Source: Lysobacteraceae bacterium (GTDB taxonomy: Bacteria; Pseudomonadota; Gammaproteobacteria; Steroidobacterales; Steroidobacteraceae). Taken from it: a stretch of 8,427 bases of DNA. Below the pieces are notes generated by a model. It was given only the letters and a program-made list of their open reading frames with translations, searched no databases and was not told the DNA's origin. The DNA lies in contig JAAYXG010000042.1 of assembly GCA_012516015.1 (NCBI GenBank), positions 1 through 8,427 on the forward strand, given 5' to 3'. This document shows, in pieces, positions 1 to 5,466 of this stretch. A program made the translations under genes and the position numbers. The stretch's first letter is position 1, and every line of letters starts with the position of its first letter.

Positions 1-1123
1 AGGTCGGCAGCACGTGGTTCGTGCCGCTGCAGTAGTCGCCCATCGTTTCGGGCGTCCAAAACCCCAAGAAGACCGAGCCGGCATTGCGAACGCGATCCAG
101 CCAGTTGCGCGCGTCGCGCACCTGCACGATCAGATGCTCCGGAGCATAGGCATTGCTGACTTCGAACGCTTGCTCGAGAGACTCGACGACGAAGATGCGG
201 GCGTGATCGATCGAAGCACGCAAAGTGCTTTCGCGACCGAGCCTGCGCATCTGCTCGGCGAGCTCGACCGATACTGCGCGCGCAAGCGCTTCCGAGACCG
301 TCACGAACACGACCTGCGCATCGTTGCTGTGCTCGGCTTGCGCGAGCAGATCGGCCGCGACGAATTCGGCACGCGCCGAATCGTCCGCAATCACGAGCAC
401 TTCGGACGGTCCGGCGGGCAAGTCGAGGGCGGCACCCTCGGGATCGTTCGCGCAGTAGAGCTTGGCCGCCGTCACCCAGGCACTGCCCGGACCGAATACT
501 TTGTCGACTTTGGGAACCGTCTGTGTGCCGTACGCCATCGCGGCGATCGCCTGCGCGCCGCCTACTTTGAAGATGCGGCCGACATCGCACATGCGCGCCG
601 CAACGAGGACAGCCGGATCGGCAGTGCCGTCTTTGCGCGGCGGCGTACACAGAATGCGCGTTCCGCAGCCTGCGATCGCGGCAGGCACCGCGGTCATGAT
701 TGCGGCGGACGGTAAGGGCGCGACGCCGGCAGGGACGTACAGCCCGACGGCATCGATGGCCCGAAAATGCCGTTCGCACACGACGCCGGGCGAGGTTTCG
801 ATCTTGAGCACAGGCTGGCGCTGCGCCTCGTGAAACTTGCGTACGTTGTCGATCGCACGTTGAAGCGATGCAATCTGGCTCGAGCTCAATGCGGCTTGCG
901 CTCGTTCGAGCTCATCCTCCTCGACTTCGAGCGACGACAGCGTCGCGCCGTCGAACTTGCTCGCGTATTCGCGAAGCGCCTCGTCGCCACGCGCGCGCAC
1001 GTCCTCGACGATCGCGCGCACCTGCTGCAGCAAGCCATCGCCGTCCGCTTGCGCAGGGCGTCGAAGCGCTTTGCGGCGCTCTTCGACCGACAAGGCGGCC
1101 CAATGGAGGAGGGGGAGATTCAT
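1..1123 (-). CDS. hisD: Histidinol dehydrogenase, C-terminus cut by the window edge
   Basis: HisD is a cytoplasmic zinc enzyme that oxidises L-histidinol to histidine in two NAD-dependent steps, the last of the pathway. I translated 374 residues from the ATG at 1123. About 55-60 C-terminal residues, including the last zinc-ligand histidine, lie outside. Visible marks are GLYVPAG near 127, QAEH near 262 (zinc-ligand Gln262 and His265), the catalytic pair Glu329-His330 in YAPEHL, and GDYCSGTNHVLPT from 362 with zinc-ligand Asp363. The N-terminus aligns with the usual HisD start, so the ATG looks right. However, no Shine-Dalgarno precedes it, because a repeat arm begins only 4 bases upstream. 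Oddities are GPGS near 211 where the family usually has GPGN (the Asn contacts NAD), and Phe354 where Pro is common in FLGPWTPE. It follows hisG after 147 bp. The family call is secure. Confidence 0.97.
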   Translation of the reverse strand, partial: MNLPLLHWAALSVEERRKALRRPAQADGDGLLQQVRAIVEDVRARGDEALREYASKFDGATLSSLEVEEDELERAQAALSSSQIASLQRAIDNVRKFHEAQRQPVLKIETSPGVVCERHFRAIDAVGLYVPAGVAPLPSAAIMTAVPAAIAGCGTRILCTPPRKDGTADPAVLVAARMCDVGRIFKVGGAQAIAAMAYGTQTVPKVDKVFGPGSAWVTAAKLYCANDPEGAALDLPAGPSEVLVIADDSARAEFVAADLLAQAEHSNDAQVVFVTVSEALARAVSVELAEQMRRLGRESTLRASIDHARIFVVESLEQAFEVSNAYAPEHLIVQVRDARNWLDRVRNAGSVFLGFWTPETMGDYCSGTNHVLPT

Positions 1124-1126
1124 ACG

Positions 1127-1266
1127 GTGACCAGCGGACGGCGGACGGCGGACGGTGCAGGAAATGGTATGAGAGTCGGTTCTCGGATGAGCGCAACGAA
1201 GGTAGATGCTAGATGCTGATTCATGGTTCGATCTTCACTGTCCGCCGTCCGCTGTCCGCTGTTCAC
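1127..1266. repeat. 31-bp imperfect inverted repeat filling the hisG-hisD spacer
   Basis: The left arm (1127-1157) and the reverse complement of the right arm (1236-1266) match at 28 of 31 positions by my alignment. Both are built from tandem GGCGGAC-type 7-mers. The arms enclose 78 bases, which include a tandem TAGATGC pair near 1204-1217. The right arm ends 4 bases from the hisG stop and the left arm starts 4 bases from the hisD ATG, so the element occupies essentially the whole spacer. It could fold into a long hairpin in the his mRNA. It could be a small non-autonomous mobile element or a dispersed intergenic repeat. I see no target-site duplication. Confidence 0.8.
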
Positions 1267-1270
1267 TTCT

Positions 1271-2173
1271 TCAAGCCATCATCTTCTCGACGGGCAATAC
1301 GAGGATGGCGCTTGCGCCGGCGCTCTTGAGGCTCTCCAGGGTCTCCCAGAATACGTTCTCTCGACAGACGGCGTGCACTGCGACTTTGTCCGTGCTGCCC
1401 TCGAGCGGCATGATCGTCGGTGCCTCGCTGCCCGGTAAGAGCTTGCGGATCTCGGCGAGTTGCGCCCGGGGTGCGTGCAGCATGATGTACTTGCTTTCCT
1501 TGACCTGTTGCACGCCGTCGATGCGCAGAGACAACCGACGAATCCATTCCTGCTTCTCGTTCGGCACTGGAATGGGCGTCCTGATGATCGCCGCCTGGCT
1601 CTCTAGGATCGTGTCGGCTTCCCACAAGTGATTCGCAACGAGCGTCGAACCGGTCGACACGAGATCGCAGATGAAGTCCGCGCGTCCGAGACGCGGCGCG
1701 ATTTCGACGGCACCGGAAAGCGTGACGATCTCCGCTTCGATGTCCTTCTCGCGCAGAAAGCGCCCGAGGATGTTCGGGTAGGTCGTGGCGATGCGCTTGC
1801 CGCGAAGCGACCTGGCGTCCTTGTACTCGGTGCCTTCGGGCACGGCAATCGACAGGCGGCAGCGGCCGTAGTCGAGCGTCATCACTTGCTCGAACAAGGG
1901 CGAGATGCCGCGCGCCTCGAACGCGATGCGCTTCTCTTCGATGACGTTGAGCCCGACGATGCCCAGATCGCATACGTCCTGTTGGACCAAATCGGGGATG
2001 TCGTCGTCGCGCACGAACAGCACGTCGAGCGGCATGTTTTCGCCGTAGCACATGAGCTGATCTTTGCCGCGGCTGTACTTGAGGCCGCAGCGCACGAGGA
2101 GATCGAGCGAATTGTCGGTGAGGCGGCCGGACTTCTGAAGAGCGACTTTGAGCCGCGTAGCTTTGTCGATCAT
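1271..2173 (-). CDS. hisG: ATP phosphoribosyltransferase, long form
   Basis: HisG catalyses the committed step of histidine synthesis, condensing ATP and PRPP to phosphoribosyl-ATP, and is the classic target of histidine feedback inhibition. The 300-residue product matches the usual length of the long form (E. coli HisG is 299) and aligns with it end to end. Visible marks are LQKSGRL near 12, ENMPLDVLFVRDDDIP at 45-60, DLGIVG near 69, and the PRPP-binding loop DLVSTGST at 170-177. A C-terminal regulatory domain follows from about 225 (KESKYIMLHAP, then FWETLESLKSAGASAILVLP), so no separate HisZ is expected. The ATG at 2173 gives the usual N-terminus. Its leader is pyrimidine-rich with no visible Shine-Dalgarno, and the upstream regulator gene ends 58 bases away. 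It is the second gene of the minus-strand his operon, followed by hisD. Confidence 0.98.
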   Translation of the reverse strand: MIDKATRLKVALQKSGRLTDNSLDLLVRCGLKYSRGKDQLMCYGENMPLDVLFVRDDDIPDLVQQDVCDLGIVGLNVIEEKRIAFEARGISPLFEQVMTLDYGRCRLSIAVPEGTEYKDARSLRGKRIATTYPNILGRFLREKDIEAEIVTLSGAVEIAPRLGRADFICDLVSTGSTLVANHLWEADTILESQAAIIRTPIPVPNEKQEWIRRLSLRIDGVQQVKESKYIMLHAPRAQLAEIRKLLPGSEAPTIMPLEGSTDKVAVHAVCRENVFWETLESLKSAGASAILVLPVEKMMA

Positions 2174-2218
2174 GAGCGGTGAGGGATGGACGGTGGTGCG
2201 TATGGAGGTGTGTAGGCG

Positions 2219-2233
2219 CAGCCGCGCGCGGCT
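2219..2233. repeat. GC palindrome at the end of the regulator gene
   Basis: A 14-base perfect palindrome (2220-2233), AGCCG-CGCG-CGGCT, overlaps the TAG stop codon of the regulator gene, upstream of hisG. It could form a short GC hairpin in the mRNA. No T-run follows on the minus strand, so it is not an intrinsic terminator. It may affect mRNA stability or the regulator-to-hisG ratio, or may be chance in GC-rich DNA. Confidence 0.4.
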
Positions 2234-2552
2234 AACTGCTCGGTCGGACTTCCTTCGTTCTGGCCGCGGCGAGCGTATAGCCGCCGTGGCCGTTCGTCAG
2301 ATAGCGCGCAACCCGTCCGATCGTCGTTACACTCACACCTGTCTGTTTGTGAATCTCTCGATACGGCACGCCTTGCTGCAGCAAGCCGACGACCGCCCAT
2401 CGATCCGCCAACGCCTGCAACTCCGCAGGCGTACAGAGATCGCGAAAGAACGCGCGGCACTCCTCGACGGTCCGCAACGTCAAAATTGCGGAGAACAGGG
2501 CCCGTTCGGCCAGGGCCTCCTGGCGCGGCGTCAATGCGCGGTGTCCTTTCAT
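2232..2552 (-). CDS. TrpR/YerC/YecD-family DNA-binding regulator, probable his operon regulator
   Basis: This 106-residue protein belongs to the Trp-repressor superfamily, YerC/YecD branch. Family marks are LRTVEECRAFFRDLCTPAEL at 26-45, ADRW near 49, then the helix-turn-helix around 61-85 (GVPYREI, TGVSVTTIGRVARYL) and the NGHGGY tail. It probably acts as a homodimer, and members of this branch often sit beside his genes. It is the first gene of the minus-strand block, 58 bases ahead of hisG, which fits a role in controlling histidine synthesis. The effector is unknown. The ATG at 2552 lacks a Shine-Dalgarno. An alternative TTG at 2534 (residue 7) has AAAGGA 9 bases upstream and would give a 100-residue protein. 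A dyad resembling a TrpR operator lies in its own promoter, suggesting autoregulation. Family confident; target inferred. Confidence 0.9.
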   Translation of the reverse strand: MKGHRALTPRQEALAERALFSAILTLRTVEECRAFFRDLCTPAELQALADRWAVVGLLQQGVPYREIHKQTGVSVTTIGRVARYLTNGHGGYTLAAARTKEVRPSS

Positions 2553-2579
2553 GAAACAGCGTCGTTGGCGTGTATCACT

Positions 2580-2607
2580 GTAATAGTGTGTTAATACGTT
2601 AGTACAA
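2580..2607 (-). promoter_or_regulatory. Putative promoter of the regulator-hisG-hisD operon
   Basis: Read on the minus strand, TTGTAC (2607-2602) and TATTAC (2585-2580) are separated by 16 bases. Each matches the sigma-70 consensus at 4 of 6 positions. Transcription would start near 2573, giving a leader of about 20 bases to the ATG at 2552. An alternative -35 (TTGACC, 2625-2620) lacks a well-spaced -10. Inference from sequence only. Confidence 0.45.
2587..2606. promoter_or_regulatory. Putative operator for the TrpR/YerC-like regulator
   Basis: This is a 20-bp dyad of the form TGT-N2-TAA-N4-TTA-N2-ACA, symmetric at 12 of 20 positions and centred between 2596 and 2597. On the minus strand it includes GTACTAA, which resembles the half-site of the E. 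coli TrpR operator (an ACTAG-type core). It lies inside the spacer and over the -35 of the predicted promoter, so a bound dimer would block RNA polymerase. Assignment to the adjacent regulator is inferred from similarity and position. Confidence 0.45.
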
Positions 2608-2617
2608 CGACCATGCT

Positions 2618-2638
2618 CAGGTCAAGGTCACTGACCTG
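2618..2638. promoter_or_regulatory. AGGTCA palindrome, unassigned protein-binding site candidate
   Basis: CAGGTCA and TGACCTG form a perfect 7-bp inverted repeat around 7 bases. The middle contains a second AGGTCA in direct repeat, so three half-sites are packed in 21 bases. It lies between the divergent his and met control elements and overlaps the alternative TTGACC -35 of the regulator gene. It does not look like a MetJ box (AGACGTCT) or a typical MetR site. I cannot name the factor. Confidence 0.35.
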
Positions 2639-2756
2639 TAGGACGAGAACACAGCGGGGTGGTTTCTGCCCCAAGAAGTGGCGAAGGCTGTTCTGGTCAA
2701 CCGGACATCAGACGGCAGCGTTCGCCTGCCCACCGGCGGCGTTGAGCGACGCTCGA

Positions 2757-2785
2757 TTGCGTGCGGGCCGCGCGCATCATAGACT
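2757..2785 (+). promoter_or_regulatory. Putative promoter for the SAM-controlled metX-metB transcript
   Basis: TTGCGT (2757-2762) and TAGACT (2780-2785) are spaced by exactly 17 bases. The match to consensus is modest (3/6 and 4/6). The predicted start, near 2791-2793, coincides with the first base of the riboswitch P1 helix, as expected for a riboswitch leader. Position is the main support. Confidence 0.45.
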
Positions 2786-2792
2786 GCCCGAA

Positions 2793-2905
2793 ACTCATCG
2801 AGACCGGCTGAGGGTCAGGCCCTTTGAAGCCGGGGCAACCGTCGAAACTAACCCCTTCGAAAAGGTGCCAACTCCTGCGGCCGGGTCACCGACCGACAGA
2901 TGAGT
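2793..2905 (+). ncRNA. SAM-I (S-box) riboswitch aptamer upstream of metX
   Basis: The SAM-I aptamer binds S-adenosylmethionine and lowers expression of methionine genes when SAM is plentiful. P1 is a 7-bp helix, ACTCATC (2793-2799) with GATGAGT (2899-2905). P2 pairs CCGGC (2804-2808) with GCCGG (2829-2833) and holds the kink-turn and pseudoknot segments (CTGAGGGTCAGGCCC, TTTGAAG). The invariant GGGGCAACC follows at 2832-2840. P3 is TCGAA (2842-2846) with TTCGA (2856-2860). The conserved AAGGTGCCAACTCCTGC junction follows, then a P4 hairpin containing GGTC/GACC (2884-2887/2891-2894). All core elements are present and in order. The next gene is metX, whose product makes the methionine precursor, so the context agrees fully. 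Confidence 0.95.
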
Positions 2906-3040
2906 CGCTGTGTAACTCCTTGGCATGATTACGAAAAGGAGCCGGGCACGGCGAACTCCTCGCTACGGACCTCCGTAGGGTTTCTGCGATGTGTGAACCC
3001 TGATCCGGGCCGACCGGATGCATTACGGAGTGTTCATTCG
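2906..3040 (+). promoter_or_regulatory. Riboswitch expression platform, probably acting on translation
   Basis: Between P1 and the metX ATG are several mutually exclusive pairings. CTCCTT (2916-2921) can pair with AAGGAG (2936-2941). CTACGGA (2963-2969) can pair with TCCGTAG (2972-2978). The segment CTCCGTA (2971-2977) is also a perfect 7-base complement of the metX ribosome-binding site TACGGAG (3024-3030). Two ACTCC copies (2915-2919, 2955-2959) are complementary to GGAGT at 3027-3031, and the first can also pair with GAGT in the 3' strand of P1 (2902-2905). No hairpin here is followed by a proper U-run. Hiding of the ribosome-binding site therefore seems more likely than termination; this is an inference. 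Confidence 0.55.
3024..3030 (+). promoter_or_regulatory. metX ribosome-binding site
   Basis: TACGGAG lies 10 bases before the ATG at 3041 and decides the metX start. An upstream in-frame ATG at 2900 falls inside the riboswitch P1 helix and has no such site. Confidence 0.75.
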
Positions 3041-4093
3041 ATGACTGCTTTGCACGATGTCGCGGCGCCACAGGCACAGGCCGATTTGGCCGCTGTCGAC
3101 GGCTCCGAGGCTCAGGAAGGCGTCCTGACGCTGGACCACGATCTCGAGTTGTATTTGGGCGGTGTGCTGCCGCGCCCGAAGATCGCCTGGCGACTCGCGG
3201 GAGCGTCCGAGGCGCCGATCGTTGCTGCGCTCGGCGGCATTTCCGCGGGCCGCTACGTGACGAACGCGGGCCGAATCCGAGGCTGGTGGTCGGAGATCGT
3301 CGGCGAGGGCGGCGCGCTCGACACGGCCCGTTTCCGGATCCTGGGACTCGACTTCATAGGCGGCAGCGGCGAGTCCACCGGCCCCGTTGCCGGGCAAACG
3401 GATTTCCCGTCCATCAGCGCGTACGATCAGGCGGAGGTCTTGCTGCGAGTGCTCGATCATTTGGGCCTCGCTCGGCTACGCGCCATCGTCGGCGCCTCCT
3501 ACGGCGGGATGGTCGCACTCGCGTTCGCAGAGCGCTTTCCGGAGCGTGTCGAGCGCATCGTTTCGATCAGCGCGGCCGACCGCGCGCACCCGATGTCGAC
3601 CGCGTGGCGCACGGTGCAGCGAGCAATCGTGCGCTACGCCGCCGCGAAGAATGAAAGTTCGGAAGGTCTACGCTTGGCGCGCGCGCTCGCCATGGCGACC
3701 TACCGTAGCCCTGCCGAGTTCGACGAGCGGTTCGCGGCGCCGGCAACGCAGATCGACGGTCGATGGTCATTTCCGGTCGAGCGATATCTACTCGCGCGCG
3801 GCGACGCATACGCGAACAGCTATCTGGCCGAAGCCTTCGTCTGCTTGTCGGAGTCGATCGATCTTCATCGAGTCGATCCGCAGCGCATACGCGTTCCGAC
3901 GGCGCTCGTTGCCGTCAAAGAAGACCAACTCGTGCCGCTACGAGATATGCAATCGTTGCGCGACCGGCTCGCTGGACCGACGCAACTGTTCGAGATCTCA
4001 TCGCTGTATGGGCACGATGCATTTCTCAAAGAAGCCGAAGCGTTGCGATCGATCTTCGGTCAAATCTTGAGCGAAACAGGTGAGGGCGCATGA
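3041..4093 (+). CDS. metX: Homoserine O-acyltransferase, MetX family (acetyl- or succinyl-transferase)
   Basis: MetX transfers an acyl group from an acyl-CoA to homoserine, the first dedicated step of methionine synthesis, in the cytoplasm. The 350-residue protein is an alpha/beta hydrolase. Its nucleophile is Ser153 in GASYGGMVALAFAERFPERV, where classic acetyltransferases read GGSMGGM. Asp295 in VKEDQLVPL and His325 in YGHDAFLKE complete the catalytic triad. LGLDFIGGSGESTGP at 101-115 and DQAEVLLRVLDHLGL near 129 also fit. The GASYGG variety resembles MetX proteins of xanthomonads, some of which are regarded as succinyl-CoA users, so the acyl donor is not settled by sequence alone. The start is fixed by TACGGAG 10 bases upstream and by the riboswitch, although the frame is open back to 2900. 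The gene overlaps metB by 4 bases (ATGA) and is under SAM-I control. Confidence 0.93.
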   Translation: MTALHDVAAPQAQADLAAVDGSEAQEGVLTLDHDLELYLGGVLPRPKIAWRLAGASEAPIVAALGGISAGRYVTNAGRIRGWWSEIVGEGGALDTARFRILGLDFIGGSGESTGPVAGQTDFPSISAYDQAEVLLRVLDHLGLARLRAIVGASYGGMVALAFAERFPERVERIVSISAADRAHPMSTAWRTVQRAIVRYAAAKNESSEGLRLARALAMATYRSPAEFDERFAAPATQIDGRWSFPVERYLLARGDAYANSYLAEAFVCLSESIDLHRVDPQRIRVPTALVAVKEDQLVPLRDMQSLRDRLAGPTQLFEISSLYGHDAFLKEAEALRSIFGQILSETGEGA

Positions 4094-5277
4094 GCGAATC
4101 CCCAGCAGCCGCCACGCAGGCCGTGCGCGCGGCCCTCGAATCGGATACGCAACACGGGGCCGTGGTGCCGCCGATTCATCTCACCTCGACGTACGCTTTC
4201 ACGAGTTTCGGCGAGAAGCGTTGCTACGACTACACCCGTTCGGGCAACCCGACGCGAGACGCTTTGGCGGATGCAATCGCGAGACTCGAGGGGGGTGCAG
4301 GCGGTGTGGTCACCGCATCGGGAATGGCCGCGGTTTCGCTCGTCACTCACTTGCTTCAGGCAAACGAGCTGCTGATCGCGCCGCATGACTGTTACGGCGG
4401 CACCTATCGCCTCTTTGCGGGTCTCGCACGGCGCGGCGCTCTCAGGGTCGAGTTCGTGGATCAGACTGACGCGGCGGCGCTCGAACGCGCTCTCGCGCTC
4501 GGTCCCAAGCTCGTTTGGGTCGAGACGCCGAGCAATCCTTTGCTGCGCATCGTCGACATCGCGGCGATTGCCAAAGCAGCGCACGCGGCGGGCGCATTGA
4601 TCCTCGTGGATAACACGTTCCTATCGCCTGGGTGGCAACTGCCCTTCGCGCTTGGCGCGGACCTCGTGCTGCACTCGACGACGAAGTACTTGAATGGCCA
4701 TAGCGATGTCGTCGGCGGCGCGGTCATCGCGCGGACGCAGGAGCTTCACGAACAGCTGACGTGGTGGGCAAACTGCATCGGCGTGACCGGTGCGCCGTTC
4801 GATAGCTACCTCACGCTGCGCGGGCTGCGAACGCTTTATGCGCGACTCAACGTCCACGCTGAGAACGCGCTAGCCGTCGCCGAGCTGCTCTCGACGCATC
4901 CGTCCGTCGCGGCGGTTCACTATCCAGGGCTCGCTTCTCATCCGCAGCACGATCTCGCGCGGCGCCAGCAATCGGGATTTGGCGCGATGGTGAGCTTCGA
5001 GCTCAAGGGCGGTATTCCGAATGTCTGTGCGTTCCTGAAAGGGCTGCGGTGCTTTTCGTTGGCGGAATCGCTCGGCGGAGTCGAAAGTCTCATCGCGCAT
5101 CCCGCAACGATGACGCACGCTGCAATGGATGCAGATGCGAGACGAACGGCAGGCATTTCGGATACACTGCTGCGCCTGTCGATCGGGATCGAAGCAAAAG
5201 AAGATCTCATCGCCGATGTCGCTGCCGCACTCGAACGGGCAGCAAGGGCGAGCGACGCGGATTACGAGAAAGAATGA
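4090..5277 (+). CDS. metB: Cystathionine gamma-synthase / O-acylhomoserine sulfhydrylase family PLP enzyme
   Basis: This is a PLP-dependent enzyme of the Cys/Met metabolism family. It most likely replaces the acyl group of O-acylhomoserine with cysteine to form cystathionine; some relatives use sulfide directly. The 395-residue length is close to E. coli MetB (386). Visible marks are YDYTRSGNPTRDALADAIARLEGG at 46-69, the phosphate-binding SGMAA at 77, VETPSNPLLRIVDI at 144-157, the cofactor aspartate Asp174 in LVDNTF, and the Schiff-base Lys199 in HSTTKYLNGHSDVVGG. SLAESLGGVESLIAHPATMTHA near 324 and LRLSIGIE near the end are also typical. Its ATG overlaps the metX stop, implying translational coupling and shared riboswitch control. 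Separating MetB from MetZ or MetC by sequence is imperfect, but pairing with metX favours MetB. Confidence 0.93.
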   Translation: MSESPAAATQAVRAALESDTQHGAVVPPIHLTSTYAFTSFGEKRCYDYTRSGNPTRDALADAIARLEGGAGGVVTASGMAAVSLVTHLLQANELLIAPHDCYGGTYRLFAGLARRGALRVEFVDQTDAAALERALALGPKLVWVETPSNPLLRIVDIAAIAKAAHAAGALILVDNTFLSPGWQLPFALGADLVLHSTTKYLNGHSDVVGGAVIARTQELHEQLTWWANCIGVTGAPFDSYLTLRGLRTLYARLNVHAENALAVAELLSTHPSVAAVHYPGLASHPQHDLARRQQSGFGAMVSFELKGGIPNVCAFLKGLRCFSLAESLGGVESLIAHPATMTHAAMDADARRTAGISDTLLRLSIGIEAKEDLIADVAAALERAARASDADYEKE

Positions 5278-5282
5278 CTCTC

Positions 5283-5309
5283 GCAAAGCACGCCAAGCGC
5301 GCTAAGGAA
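5283..5309 (+). repeat. Three imperfect 9-bp tandem units after metB
   Basis: GCAAAGCAC, GCCAAGCGC and GCTAAGGAA follow each other directly, starting 5 bases after the metB stop. A purine-rich run (to about 5331) comes next. The pattern resembles the CGCAAAG-type degenerate repeats often seen near gene ends. No function is evident. Confidence 0.45.
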
Positions 5310-5466
5310 GAAGGGGAAGAACAAGAGGAATAGATCGCCCCGGGAAGGCAACTGCCGATTTCGTCTCATCGTCAAACGAGTGCGTGGCTCGGACTCTCTA
5401 TTTGGATTTTGATTTTCCTTTGCGGACTCGCTTGCTTGGCGAGATGACTCTCAGTCCTCTACGAGC
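5310..5466. other. Intergenic stretch after metB, no gene seen
   Basis: I see no credible coding frame here. There is a purine-rich run, a weak CGAG/CTCG hairpin near 5379-5394 and a CTCGC/GCGAG hairpin at about 5428-5444, with a T-rich patch (5398-5420) between them. None has the hairpin-then-U-run form of an intrinsic terminator, so the end of the metX-metB transcript cannot be placed with confidence. Confidence 0.5.

Noticed and set aside
14..715. Long plus-strand open frame of 233 codons
   Set aside because: It is antisense to hisD, whose motifs are unmistakable on the minus strand; GC-rich genes often leave such open antisense frames.
1628..2182. Plus-strand open frame of 184 codons
   Set aside because: Antisense shadow of hisG with no recognisable motif or ribosome-binding site.
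2613..2903. Plus-strand open frame of 96 codons
   Set aside because: Runs through the AGGTCA element and the whole SAM-I aptamer, has low-complexity Arg-rich composition, and lacks a ribosome-binding site.
2961..2984. Hairpin CTACGGA/TCCGTAG as an intrinsic terminator of the riboswitch
   Set aside because: It is followed by GGGTTTCTG, not a U-run, and its two-base loop would open to a four-base one. It fits better as an alternative partner of the ribosome-binding-site-masking segment.
2900..3040. 47-residue N-terminal extension of MetX from ATG 2900
   Set aside because: That ATG lies in the 3' strand of riboswitch P1. The extension has no family similarity, and a good ribosome-binding site precedes the ATG at 3041.
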